64,000 nucleotides of DNA from Candidatus Terraquivivens tengchongensis (GCA_023268355.1 JALNJK010000001.1:1-64000); one strand, 5' to 3'. Shown: positions 45,056 to 53,663, counted from the stretch's first letter. Translations and numbers: made by a program. Notes: generated from the sequence alone by a model not told the origin.

Positions 45056-45573
45056 GCTCCCAATTATCTAAGTTAAGGTTACTTATCCTAATAGTGGCGG
45101 CAATCGTGTTATTAGTTGGTATAACAAGTTTGATGGAGTCAGCCTACTCTGGTCGGACGACAACAGTAACCACAACTACGACTACAACCGCTACGATAAC
45201 CGAAGATACGACGACCACTGTTACCACGAAGCAGGGCACAATCTCTACCACAACCACTACGACCAGAATCACGACCGTTACGTCACCTACGACCCGTACA
45301 GTAACAAGTACTGGAACAATTACGAGTACGCTTACGCGCACCACGACAACTACGAGAACTATTACAACTACGATAACGTATGGTACGAGAACTATAACTA
45401 CTAGCATAACTACTACAACTACATCACCAGTTACAGCGACCACGACAACCTATACCACGACTAAAACCCCGGTAACCATGACCACAACCACGACAAAGAC
45501 AAGTACGACCCTAGTTACTACAACCACTACTATTACAGTCACGGTCACGAAGACGGTGGCGCAAGGTGACTAG
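45052..45573 (+). CDS. Small membrane-anchored polythreonine protein
   Basis: 173 residues. One N-terminal membrane helix (LLILIVAAIVLLVGITSLM), then about 140 residues of which well over half are threonine, broken by Val, Ile, Ser, Arg and Pro, ending AQGD. All four threonine codons are mixed, so the composition is selected at the protein level. The GTG start overlaps the upstream TGA, and its end overlaps the next gene by 8 bp. It reads as a pure mucin-like stalk. Confidence 0.7.
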   Translation: MSSQLSKLRLLILIVAAIVLLVGITSLMESAYSGRTTTVTTTTTTTATITEDTTTTVTTKQGTISTTTTTTRITTVTSPTTRTVTSTGTITSTLTRTTTTTRTITTTITYGTRTITTSITTTTTSPVTATTTTYTTTKTPVTMTTTTTKTSTTLVTTTTTITVTVTKTVAQGD

Positions 45574-46855
45574 CCCTAAAATCCGTCGGAGAGGTATATC
45601 CGCGATCATAGGCACAGCGATAGCACTAAGCATAGTCTTCATAGTGTTGGTGCCACTATTCTTGTATATGCAAAGCCTTCAATCAATATTTATGCAAGAG
45701 GCCAGCAGACGCTTACAATATGAGTTAGAAAGACTTAACGAACGTCTTGAAGTTTATATTTCAATGAGTAAGGATCTGGACTCGTACGGAAGGAGGCAAT
45801 TATACCTCATAGCACATAATCCAGGAGTACTTTCAGTAGAAGTCCCTGCAATATATTTAGAAAGTAAGGTCGAAGGATTAAAGAAAATGGAGCTTCCTAT
45901 AGAAGGAGGTGGCGGAGAGGGATATCTAACAATATCGCCTGGGCAGAAGCTCACTAAACGTCTAGAGTTCTACTTTAAACCAAACATCGACGATGAGGTT
46001 AGAGTCAAAATCATTTCGCGTAGAGGGAACAACTTCGCCTCAGAAAACTCGATCGGGCCCGTGAGGCTACCATACATGTTAATCGTAACGGTCGAGAATA
46101 TGTTTATTGGATACAAGTATAAGGTCGAGGTCGAAGTCTCGGATAGAGATAGATATGGAAACGTAAACGAATATGGATGCGTATTATCAGCTTTACAAGA
46201 AAGAAGCGCAAGCGGTTGTAATACGCTAGATGAATATGTTATAGTCCCACAGACCCCATCTGGTGGAGCAGGGGTTGCATTCTTTATGGTAGCTCCTGGA
46301 AGCTATATAGTTAGACTAAAAGTCGAGAGCCCTGAAGGCAGTGAAAGCGTGTTTGGGTCTTATGGACCATTTGATGTTATCGATGATACCAATATCAGGA
46401 TCGTCGGTCCTACTCTTCCAACTCCTCTAAAGATTCCTCTAAGGGTACAAACATCATACACTAACGTGATCTCAATACTTGAGAGGAACGGAATGAGCAT
46501 AACCATACCCTATATAATATCATTAGGAAACCAATCTGAGCCTTTGAGAAGGGTAAAGATATCCATAGGGGCCGATTGTATTGGATGCATTATAGATGAG
46601 CAAAGTGTTTGGGAAATAACGCTCACGAGGATGCATCCTGGAGAATCCTACGTAAATCACGTCGAGCTCGTAGTTACGGACGATGAAAAACCTGGAGGGG
46701 TAATTAAATTCAAGATCAATGTGATCGAGGCGGTAGGAGAATTTTCAGGAAAAATCTACACGAGCATTGCTGGCGATTTTGAATCACCGGAAGCGAACGG
46801 TATGATAACATTATGCAAAGTTGATAGTGATGGTTATCTTCATTGTCCTACCTAA
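45566..46855 (+). CDS. Archaeal type IV pilin-like protein (class III signal)
   Basis: 429 residues. MTSPKIRRRG followed by ISAIIGTAIALSIVFIVLVPLFLYMQ is a typical archaeal class III (pilin/archaellin) signal peptide, with cleavage after Gly10. The long mature part is beta-rich, with KRLEFYFKPNIDDEVRVKII and SVWEITLTRMHPGESYVNHVELVVTDDE, resembling immunoglobulin-like extracellular domains. It is much larger than ordinary pilins (100-200 residues). GTG start, last gene of the operon. Confidence 0.7.
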   Translation: MTSPKIRRRGISAIIGTAIALSIVFIVLVPLFLYMQSLQSIFMQEASRRLQYELERLNERLEVYISMSKDLDSYGRRQLYLIAHNPGVLSVEVPAIYLESKVEGLKKMELPIEGGGGEGYLTISPGQKLTKRLEFYFKPNIDDEVRVKIISRRGNNFASENSIGPVRLPYMLIVTVENMFIGYKYKVEVEVSDRDRYGNVNEYGCVLSALQERSASGCNTLDEYVIVPQTPSGGAGVAFFMVAPGSYIVRLKVESPEGSESVFGSYGPFDVIDDTNIRIVGPTLPTPLKIPLRVQTSYTNVISILERNGMSITIPYIISLGNQSEPLRRVKISIGADCIGCIIDEQSVWEITLTRMHPGESYVNHVELVVTDDEKPGGVIKFKINVIEAVGEFSGKIYTSIAGDFESPEANGMITLCKVDSDGYLHCPT

Positions 46856-46969
46856 AAAGAGATACGCTGGATTCAAAGCCTATCTGGCTCAGACGGTCCT
46901 AGATGCTTTCGTCATAGTGTAGCCGTGCACGTTCAACAAAATTATAAATGCTCTTTTCCTACACAACTT

Positions 46970-47617
46970 ATGATTATGAAAATAGGAGTGGTCATTCCCA
47001 TCAGGGTAGGTGGATCCTTAAGCGAAGAGACGAAAAAATCGCTGGACAGCATTCAAAATCACGTCAGCATCGTAAAGATCATATACGGAAAAAACGTTTC
47101 CAGACAGCGGAACATTGGTGTTAAAGAAATAGCAGACAGTGTGGACGTCATAGCCCTACTTGATGACGATGTGAGCTTCGAACCTGAGACCTTCATGGAC
47201 CTCGTAAGTATGGCCTATGAGAGCTCGATGATAGTTCACAGCGATGCGAGCTGGTTCTTCAGACCGGAGGTTTACGCGAAGGTTGGCGGCTTTGACGAGA
47301 GGTTCGTAAGGGTTTACGAGGAGGATACGGATTTTAACGAGAGGGCTAGGAGGCTCGGACTATTCTTAAGAGCGGATGGTGTAAAGCATCCAAAGAAGGT
47401 GCCGACCTTTAGGAAGCTTTTCCTGATGAGGTTCAATAAAGCATTCTACATGCTTAAGAATGAGCGGAGCCTTAAAGAATGGCTGAGACAGCTTAGCATG
47501 CCGTTCAGAGTTAAGCATCCTTTGCGCTTTCTAGCCCACCTGTGTTTTTACATAGGCATAATCTATTATGCCTTGGTTATCGCAATATCTGGACGCGATA
47601 GGAACTTTATTTCTTGA
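46970..47617 (+). CDS. Family 2 glycosyltransferase
   Basis: About 215 residues. KIGVVIPIRVGG, the nucleotide-sugar metal site ALLDDDVSFEP and the acceptor-side FDERFVRVYEEDTDFNERARRLG define a GT-A family 2 enzyme. Two C-terminal segments (FLAHLCFYIGIIYYALVIAI) attach it to the membrane. TATA ATTATAAA centred 25 nt before the ATG at 46970 marks a leaderless start; the frame upstream to 46925 is ignored. Substrate unknown; the place beside the pilin/PMT locus suggests surface glycan work. Confidence 0.8.
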   Translation: MIMKIGVVIPIRVGGSLSEETKKSLDSIQNHVSIVKIIYGKNVSRQRNIGVKEIADSVDVIALLDDDVSFEPETFMDLVSMAYESSMIVHSDASWFFRPEVYAKVGGFDERFVRVYEEDTDFNERARRLGLFLRADGVKHPKKVPTFRKLFLMRFNKAFYMLKNERSLKEWLRQLSMPFRVKHPLRFLAHLCFYIGIIYYALVIAISGRDRNFIS

Positions 47618-47622
47618 CGTAG

Positions 47623-47682
47623 AATTAGTTCAGCATCTACGAAATTTTTTCCTCAGCTGCTGAACTAATTACTCTATATACT
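47623..47682. repeat. Palindromic intergenic repeat, copy 2 (inverted relative to copy 1)
   Basis: Arms AATTAGTTCAGCA (47623-47635) and its complement (47658-47670) are identical to copy 1 at 4109-4155. The spacer is 22 nt and contains GAAATTTTTTCC, the reverse complement of the copy 1 core. The flank ACTCTATATACT (47671-47682) is the complement of copy 1 flank. It lies between the glycosyltransferase stop and tRNA-Leu; nothing else is seen in that 248-bp gap. Confidence 0.8.
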
Positions 47683-47865
47683 TCCCTAAAGGTCATGGGC
47701 TTATAAGAACGTCTGTCCAGCAGGCTACGACCTAATGATGTAAACGTTATTTTACCCAAATTATCCACTCACTAAACAAAAATGGTCTTAGCCTATCCTA
47801 CAAACACGGGATACAGCCGATCGAGAAGAATGGATGCGGGATATGAAATTCTACCGGTAAATTGG

Positions 47866-47950
47866 TGCGGGGGGTGGGATTTGAACCCACGAACCCCTAC
47901 GGGACAGGGTCCTAAGCCCTGCGCCGTTGACCAGGCTTGGCAACCCCCGC
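47866..47950 (-). tRNA. tRNA-Leu(UAG)
   Basis: Acceptor GCGGGGG pairs with CCCCCGC, discriminator A. The anticodon stem is CAGGG/CCCTG with loop CUUAGGA (anticodon UAG), and the T arm is GUGGG-UUCAAAU-CCCAC. A long variable arm (UCCCGUAGGGGUUC) is the class II feature expected for leucine. No intron. Confidence 0.94.
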
Positions 47951-47988
47951 CTCTCTTTCGGAGATTTAAAGGTCCAAATTAAGGCTTT

Positions 47989-48852
47989 TTATAAAAAGCC
48001 TCCGGCTATGAAGGATGCCAGGGCTATAAGCATCCATACCAAGGATTGGTTTTTTACATTTATAGCGTTCTCTTTGCTCGGCGACCTGATTATCGAGATC
48101 GACGAGTAGATGAAGCCAGCATCGCATACGAGCACAATGGGTATGTACAAGAACGAGACGTATCCTAGGATGTAAGGTAGTGGGCTAAGACAAACTGCTG
48201 AAACGTAGAGGGCCGCGCCGAGAATGGCCGCACTCCTCTCGCCCATGCTCCTAGCTACTGACCTCACGCCCCTGAGCGCATCGCCCTCGACGTCGGATAT
48301 TCCCTTGATGACCTCCCTTCCAGTGTTCGCTAAGAAAGCCAGCAAAGCGAAGATGAACACTTTTGCTCCGACCGTACCATCGCTCATAAGAGAACCGTAG
48401 ATGAACGGTGCCACGACGTTAAAACTTACCAGCATGTTTCCGGGTAGACCGCTCGTCTTGACCAAAGAGTTGTATAAGATAGCTGAGGCGTACGCCAGCG
48501 TAGCGAAGGCTAAACAGATATATGAGGTAAAGGCGGCGGCCACCAAACCTAAGGCTCCTAGAACGAAGGAAAAGATGACGGCACTTTTCGGCGATACGGC
48601 GCCTGAAGGTATCGGTCTACTCGGCGAGTTTACGGCATCGACGTGCCTGTCAAAGTAGTCGTTTATCGCCATGGAGCTTCCGTTGAGGGAGAATGCAGTT
48701 ACGAAAGCCAGGGGTGCTTGAGATGCTGTCATGAACCTGCTTTCCGAGAATAGCACACCAACGAGTACTGCTATGAACATCATTATTCCGTTTTGCGGCC
48801 TTGTTAACTTAACGTACGCTACGAGCTTGTTGGAGCCACACTTTCTAGACAT
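47989..48852 (-). CDS. Digeranylgeranylglyceryl phosphate synthase-like UbiA prenyltransferase
   Basis: 287 residues, eight to nine membrane helices. The first prenyl-diphosphate motif is AINDYFDRHVDAVNSPSRPIPSG and the second is KGISDVEGDALRGVRSVA, as in archaeal GGGP geranylgeranyltransferases. The enzyme adds the second geranylgeranyl chain in ether-lipid synthesis. Its start overlaps the splicing-endonuclease gene by 8 bp. Other UbiA activities (quinone, heme) are possible but the motif spacing fits DGGGP synthase best. Confidence 0.85.
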   Translation of the reverse strand: MSRKCGSNKLVAYVKLTRPQNGIMMFIAVLVGVLFSESRFMTASQAPLAFVTAFSLNGSSMAINDYFDRHVDAVNSPSRPIPSGAVSPKSAVIFSFVLGALGLVAAAFTSYICLAFATLAYASAILYNSLVKTSGLPGNMLVSFNVVAPFIYGSLMSDGTVGAKVFIFALLAFLANTGREVIKGISDVEGDALRGVRSVARSMGERSAAILGAALYVSAVCLSPLPYILGYVSFLYIPIVLVCDAGFIYSSISIIRSPSKENAINVKNQSLVWMLIALASFIAGGFL

Positions 48853-49396
48853 TCCTCAGGTCTACCTGGCTTGCCAGATAATACACGATCTCGTTCCTTC
48901 TGTCAACGACGGAAATCACCATCTCTTTCTTGAGGGCTCTGCAGACGGATAGCAGGTGCTTGATCTTGCTGAGCTTAATGCTTTTACCTTCGCTCAAGGG
49001 AGCTATCAAATACTTTGCCGCCTCCTTCTGGAACTCGCCCCTTTCGAACACTCTAAAGATGAGGTCAGGGCTAAAACCTTCCTTGACTGTGTAGCGTCTG
49101 TTTCTTAAATCCCTATAGATCACGTAGTCCCTCCACAATGTCTCGTTCTTACTCTCAAGAGCACATAGGAGCTCGTTAAACGACATCTCAGAATTCCCCG
49201 AGACAACCGATGCCATCTTGCCTTCGAGCAGGTAAAGCCCCTCCACATCGCTATAGACAATTATTCCGTTCTCCTTATCAAGCTGACCATAACCCTTAGA
49301 CAGAAAGGCTAAAGACTGTTCCGATACTTCTGTGTAAATCTTCTCACCATCAAAGCGCAGCTTAAGCTTAACGAAAGGCACTTCTTCAGGAGACAT
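48845..49396 (-). CDS. tRNA-splicing endonuclease, structural (non-catalytic) subunit
   Basis: 183 residues with the EndA two-domain layout: LSKGYGQLDKENGIIVYSDVEGLYLLEG, then YRDLRNRRYTVKEGFSPDLIFRVFERGEFQKEAAKYLI and a final beta strand. In catalytic subunits the segment reads FRVY...HSxYLV; here the catalytic Tyr is Phe117 and the catalytic His is Ala126, so only the lysine region (156-157) remains. This is expected of the beta subunit of crenarchaeal/thaumarchaeal-type alpha2beta2 enzymes, which process introns at unusual positions. The catalytic partner is not in this window. Confidence 0.8.
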   Translation of the reverse strand: MSPEEVPFVKLKLRFDGEKIYTEVSEQSLAFLSKGYGQLDKENGIIVYSDVEGLYLLEGKMASVVSGNSEMSFNELLCALESKNETLWRDYVIYRDLRNRRYTVKEGFSPDLIFRVFERGEFQKEAAKYLIAPLSEGKSIKLSKIKHLLSVCRALKKEMVISVVDRRNEIVYYLASQVDLRNV

Positions 49397-49453
49397 GCTC
49401 CAATCGTCACCTCTTAGGAAGCTTCAGGATTCTATACCAAAGATCATCTACCG

Positions 49454-49774
49454 CTACTTGATTATTCCTACTATTAAGCCTATGAGGAGACCGGCGGTCA
49501 GCATGGGGTAAGTCTTCAAGATGTTGATGAAACTTTTCGCAACGCTCTCTAAGGATGTTATAATACCGACGATTTCGCCGGAACTAGGTAGCACGAAACC
49601 TGCTATCGTTATGCCGACGATACTAAGTATGATTATGGCTACCAGTATCAAGAGCGCACCCTTTAAAACTTTGGTAGCACCGAAGCCTATTAGGAAACCT
49701 ACTGCGAACAGGATGATGTTGGGTATCAGCACGGCGTAATCTATCATGGATAAAATACTGAACCCCTCCCACAT
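49454..49774 (-). CDS. Small membrane protein, FUN14-like (106 aa)
   Basis: 106 residues with three or four hydrophobic segments: IILFAVGFLIGFGATKVLKGALLILVAIIIL resembles the FUN14 family core (GFxxG, then a Lys between helices), followed by SIVGITIAGFVL and a C-terminal helix LTAGLLIGLIVGII. The frame extends upstream antisense to PheS, but that portion is a shadow; ATG 49774 (or 49747) is the plausible start. It is divergent from pheS. Function unknown. Confidence 0.6.
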   Translation of the reverse strand: MWEGFSILSMIDYAVLIPNIILFAVGFLIGFGATKVLKGALLILVAIIILSIVGITIAGFVLPSSGEIVGIITSLESVAKSFINILKTYPMLTAGLLIGLIVGIIK

Positions 49775-49835
49775 ATATTTTATGAAGGGAAACATCTTTT
49801 TTATATCGGCCTGATTGACAAGAATGGGTTGTGGT

Positions 49836-51380
49836 ATGGCTAAGCCGAAGCTCCACTGGCTTGAGAGGCTTATCCTTCGGACGCTTCTAGAGAAGGATAG
49901 GCCCATGGAATACGGTGAGGTTGCCGATGCGATATCAAAGGACGAGGGCGCCGTGGCTAAGGCCTCGCTCTGGCTCAGGGAGAAAGGGCTGGTTGAAGTA
50001 AAAGAGACATCCGTAAAGATGGCCAAGCTAGGTACGACAGGAATAGAGTATCTCAAGATCGGCCTTCCAGAAAGGAGACTCGTGAACGTCCTGAAAAACG
50101 CCGGAGGTTGTATGAGTGTAAGCGAGCTCGAGAATGAACAGCTCTTGCAAGGCGAGCTGGCGGTCGCGATAATGTGGGCGAAAAAGAAGGGGTGGGTGAC
50201 CATCGAGGACCAAGATGGCTCTAGGATCGTTAAAATCGTTGGCGACGTGCCAGAGGTCACAGCAGAGGAGGAATTGTTGGAAAAGCTTGGGAAGGGTGAT
50301 GTAAGGGTTGACATCCTACCGCCGAAGCTTTTGGATGCTTGTCTCGAGCTTTCTAATAGGCCGAGGGTTGTGGAGTTGTACGAGGAGAGAAAGTACACGA
50401 TGGTTTTGACCGAGCTGGCACGCAGCATACCGTCAGAAGATCTGGAGTTGGAGCGACCCGTTGTTACAAAGTTGACGCCTGAGCTACTGATAACCGGCAA
50501 GTGGCGTGATCTTGAGCTAAGCCCCTTTGACATACGTGCTCCAACGAAACCGGTTTTTGTGGCAAAGCGCCACCCCCTCACAACGCTCATTAAGCTGATA
50601 AAGGATGTCTTCGTAGAGCTCGGCTTCGAGGAGATAAAGGGACCGCTTGTCGAGCTCGCATTCTGGAACTTTGACGCATTGTTCCAGCCTCAGGACCATC
50701 CGGCAAGGGAGATGCACGACACCTTTTACCTAGCATACCCCAGCGTCGGCAGACTTCCAGAAAAGTTCGTCGAACCCGTGAAGCAGTCGCATGAGTTCGG
50801 CGGTGATACCGGCTCTAGGGGTTGGAGGTATAAGTGGAGTGAACAAGAGGCCAGAAAACTAGTCCTCAGAACGCATACAACCGCGACCACCATCAGGCAT
50901 CTTGCATACCGCAACGAGCCGCCCATCAAAGCATTCTCGGTCGACAGAATATACAGGAACGAAAAGGTGGACTGGAAGCACCTCGCCGAGTTCCACCAGG
51001 TAGAAGGAATAATAATGGATAGGAAGGCGACGTTCAGGGAGTTGATGGGCCTCATAAAGGAATTCTGCAGCAGAATAGGCCTTAAGGAGATAATATTCAG
51101 ACCGTCCTACTTCCCTTACACGGAACCGTCGGCGGAAGTTATAGTTTACATGCCCGAGAAACGCGAGTGGTTAGAGCTCTTCGGGATGGGCATATTCAGG
51201 CCGGAGGTTACCGCTCCGTTGGGCGTCAAGTATCCAGTGCTGGCATGGGGTGGCGGTTTAGAAAGGTTAGCGATGGCGTTATTCAAGCTCGATGATATAA
51301 GGACACTATACGCCAACGACCTCAACTGGATAAGGGATATGGTCAGGGTCTACGTGGACCTAAAAAGCGGAAGATTATAA
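49836..51380 (+). CDS. pheS: Phenylalanyl-tRNA synthetase alpha subunit
   Basis: About 514 residues. An N-terminal winged-helix tRNA-binding part (LERLILRTLLEKDRPMEYGEVADAIS) precedes the class II catalytic domain: GFEEIKGPLVELAFWNFDALFQPQDHPARE, motif 2 FSVDRIYRNEKVDWKHLAEFHQVEG and motif 3 LAWGGGLERLAM. This is the archaeal/eukaryotic form. A TATA box at 49798-49806 predicts a transcript start near 49829, so ATG 49836 is chosen over 49824. The beta subunit is encoded at 53794, separated by two genes. Confidence 0.93.
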   Translation: MAKPKLHWLERLILRTLLEKDRPMEYGEVADAISKDEGAVAKASLWLREKGLVEVKETSVKMAKLGTTGIEYLKIGLPERRLVNVLKNAGGCMSVSELENEQLLQGELAVAIMWAKKKGWVTIEDQDGSRIVKIVGDVPEVTAEEELLEKLGKGDVRVDILPPKLLDACLELSNRPRVVELYEERKYTMVLTELARSIPSEDLELERPVVTKLTPELLITGKWRDLELSPFDIRAPTKPVFVAKRHPLTTLIKLIKDVFVELGFEEIKGPLVELAFWNFDALFQPQDHPAREMHDTFYLAYPSVGRLPEKFVEPVKQSHEFGGDTGSRGWRYKWSEQEARKLVLRTHTTATTIRHLAYRNEPPIKAFSVDRIYRNEKVDWKHLAEFHQVEGIIMDRKATFRELMGLIKEFCSRIGLKEIIFRPSYFPYTEPSAEVIVYMPEKREWLELFGMGIFRPEVTAPLGVKYPVLAWGGGLERLAMALFKLDDIRTLYANDLNWIRDMVRVYVDLKSGRL

Positions 51381-51419
51381 AATACGTTGAAACTCTGAAA
51401 GGGTTGTGACGTAAGTAGT

Positions 51420-52676
51420 ATGGTAAAACTCAGCAGTTTCAATCTGTTAGCATTCGGAATAAACCTCACGTTAATTCCCTTAATGCTTTACGCCATATTT
51501 TCTATCGCAGGTTATTTTAATATCAGTGCTTGGAATTTCGTTCTGATGTTTCTTCCAGCGTTTGTCTTAGATTATGTTAGGGCTATCGGCAAATCCGTTA
51601 TACTGCCATTCTATGAACTCTTCAGGAAGCCTCCGCGACCTGCATACACTCCAACGATAAGTGTCATAATACCTGCCCACAACGAAGAGAGGACGATAGC
51701 AGCCTGCATAGCTTCTGTCCTTGAAAACGACTATAAGTTTAAAGAGGTTATAGTCGTGGACGACGGCTCCACTGACGGCACGTACGTCGTTGCATCGAAG
51801 TTTAGGGAGCGGATAAAGCTTCTCTCAAGACCTAAAGGTGGAATTAAGACGTACGCATTAAACTACGGATTAGGTTTTGCGAAAGGCGAGCTTATAGTGA
51901 CCGTTGATGCCGACACAATAATTTCGAGAGATGCCCTCAGTAAGATCGCCGCGTACTTTTCCAACCCGAGGATACTTGCCGCAAGTGGAAACTTGAGAGT
52001 GATCAACGAGAACAAGAACCTGCTAACAATGTTACAGTCTTATGAATACGTGATAGCGTTCGACATAGGCAGGAGGTTACAGGCGTTGTTCAGAACGTTG
52101 CTCATAATACCAGGTGCGAAGTCTATCATAAGAAAGCGCATTCTAGAAGCCATCGGAGGGTTCGACCCAGTCCTTGGTGAAGATTTCGACCTTACGCTAA
52201 AGGTTCACAAGATAAGGGGCAGGGTTATCTTCATATCTGATTGTTATGCATTCACTGAAGTTCCCGAAACCTGGCGCTCATGGTTCAAACAGAGGGAAAG
52301 GTGGCACAGGAGTCAAATCAGGGTCTTGATAAGACATAGGAACATCTTCTTTAGAAGAATGTTCGGAACACCCGGTATATTGGGCGCACCAGACATGGTC
52401 CTGATGGATATGCTAGCGGTCATCATCCGGCCAACATGGTTCGCATTCTTCATGTACGCACAAAGCATCGTGGTTTTCGGATTGTTGTTGATGCTGTTTT
52501 ACCTAATAATAGAGTTGCATACAGTTTTAAGCGCACTTTCTGTAATCGAATTTCCATCGGACTTGAAGAACGCGTACTTGTTACCTTTGGTTCCTCTGTT
52601 CTACAGGCCAGTGTACAGCATTGTCAGATTCTATGCTTACGTAGCTGAGTTAATTAAACCAAGCATAAAATGGTGA
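51420..52676 (+). CDS. Processive family 2 glycosyltransferase, membrane-bound
   Basis: 418 residues. Two N-terminal helices are followed by the GT-A domain ISVIIPAHNEERTIAACIASVLEN with VVDDGSTDGT, TVDADTIIS, the acceptor motif LGEDFDLTLKV and QRERWHRS (the Q(R/Q)xRW motif), then C-terminal helices. This D, D, D, Q/RXXRW set is that of cellulose/hyaluronan/N-acetylglucosamine synthases that polymerise and extrude sugars. It is not part of a recognisable polysaccharide operon here. Confidence 0.85.
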   Translation: MVKLSSFNLLAFGINLTLIPLMLYAIFSIAGYFNISAWNFVLMFLPAFVLDYVRAIGKSVILPFYELFRKPPRPAYTPTISVIIPAHNEERTIAACIASVLENDYKFKEVIVVDDGSTDGTYVVASKFRERIKLLSRPKGGIKTYALNYGLGFAKGELIVTVDADTIISRDALSKIAAYFSNPRILAASGNLRVINENKNLLTMLQSYEYVIAFDIGRRLQALFRTLLIIPGAKSIIRKRILEAIGGFDPVLGEDFDLTLKVHKIRGRVIFISDCYAFTEVPETWRSWFKQRERWHRSQIRVLIRHRNIFFRRMFGTPGILGAPDMVLMDMLAVIIRPTWFAFFMYAQSIVVFGLLLMLFYLIIELHTVLSALSVIEFPSDLKNAYLLPLVPLFYRPVYSIVRFYAYVAELIKPSIKW

Positions 52677-52694
52677 TTCAGCACATTAGAAACT

Positions 52695-53663
52695 TTAACT
52701 TTTTATGACGTCCTCTATCGCAAGGGTAAGCTTTTCCACCAATGCGTCGGCACCCTCCGCTTCCACTATCGTTATATCATAATATTTTGCTAATGCTTTT
52801 GCCTTTTCAGTCGCAATCGGGACGGCCGCGAGTATTGCGTTCTTTACTCCAGTGTCAATAATTTTTGCGTAGAGTGTGAGCACATGCACATCGTCAACTA
52901 CATCCATGTGAATATCTACAACAACCTCTGGGGCTTCACGCAAACCATGTTCATACTGCCATAAACCTAATGTAAAGGTGTGCTCGACACCCGACTTGCC
53001 CCTGATTTTATAGTCTTTCTTTGCAACCCAGCCGAGTGCATGAACTCTCTGGATAATGGGTGTTAGGTTAAAAGTAACCTTTGCCAAAAGCTCGCGCTTG
53101 CTATGATCTAAAGTGTATGTGCTGACCTCCACATACCTTGTCTCATCTATACTCTGCAGCTCTCCGCATGTCCAGCATTTGAGTGAAATGATCGGGTTTT
53201 GTGCTATGTTACCGCAATCGTTGCAGACGTACTGTACACCGGGCTTTATGTAATCCACACCTAAAGCCCTGAGCCTCTTTTTACATTTCAGGCATACGTA
53301 GTCATGCTCGGCAAATACCGACTCTAAATTTGCATACCCACACGTCAGATGCTGGATAACCATCCCTTTTCTTAAGTTTAAAGAATTGCAATTTGGACAA
53401 CGGTGCATTATCTTGAACGATGCACCGTTGCATCTTCTACAAAGCGTCACATTCTCTTTCTGCTCTTTTAGAAGAAACCCTTCTTTATGTAGCGCCTCAA
53501 GCGTAGGCTGCACATCGCTCTTCAAATCAGCTTCAGCATCTGGATAGGTTATGCCGAGCTTTGGGTCGATATTCGCTGATAATTCTTTGATAATACCATC
53601 TCTCATCTTCTGAAGTAACATGCGCACATTATGCTTCCTCGTTACAGAGTGCTCGTCACTCAT
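52695..53663 (-). CDS. Winged-helix/zinc-ribbon protein with C-terminal nuclease-like domain, unknown
   Basis: About 322 residues. The N-terminal 70 residues look like a winged helix (ending VQPTLEALHKEGFLLK). Six CxxC-type elements follow in 100 residues (CRRC, CPNC, CLKC, CNDC, CWTC and a single C), enough for two or three zinc ribbons, similar to the cysteine-pair output domain described in thaumarchaeal regulators (TackOD1); that match is tentative. The C-terminus (VVVDIHMDVVDDVHVLTLYAKIIDTGVKNAIL) has an alternating beta pattern ending in YAK, faintly like restriction-endonuclease folds. A TATA 25 nt before ATG 53663 sets the start. Confidence 0.6.
   Translation of the reverse strand: MSDEHSVTRKHNVRMLLQKMRDGIIKELSANIDPKLGITYPDAEADLKSDVQPTLEALHKEGFLLKEQKENVTLCRRCNGASFKIMHRCPNCNSLNLRKGMVIQHLTCGYANLESVFAEHDYVCLKCKKRLRALGVDYIKPGVQYVCNDCGNIAQNPIISLKCWTCGELQSIDETRYVEVSTYTLDHSKRELLAKVTFNLTPIIQRVHALGWVAKKDYKIRGKSGVEHTFTLGLWQYEHGLREAPEVVVDIHMDVVDDVHVLTLYAKIIDTGVKNAILAAVPIATEKAKALAKYYDITIVEAEGADALVEKLTLAIEDVIKS

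Noticed and set aside
44464-45443. Valine-rich minus-strand frames opposite the threonine stalks
   Set aside because: Complement of Thr codons reads mainly as Val-type codons, so these frames are a direct consequence of the Thr-rich genes. No start signal supports them.
44500-45560. Threonine stalk regions as a DNA microsatellite or CRISPR-like repeat
   Set aside because: There is no exact tandem or spaced repeat; codons for Thr are mixed and spacing varies, so the repetition is at protein level.
47782-47982. Plus-strand ORF of 66 codons
   Set aside because: It reads through the complement of tRNA-Leu(UAG), which has a full cloverleaf. The ORF is spurious.
48845-49396. Splicing endonuclease subunit as a decaying pseudogene
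   Set aside because: The frame is intact, the fold-defining residues are kept, and loss of Tyr/His is the known condition of structural subunits in heteromeric archaeal enzymes.
49775-50590. Long minus-strand frame upstream of the FUN14-like gene
   Set aside because: It runs antisense through the conserved pheS gene and is Ser/Thr/Phe-rich, typical of a shadow frame. Only the 106-residue end (49454-49774) has membrane-protein character and its own ATG.
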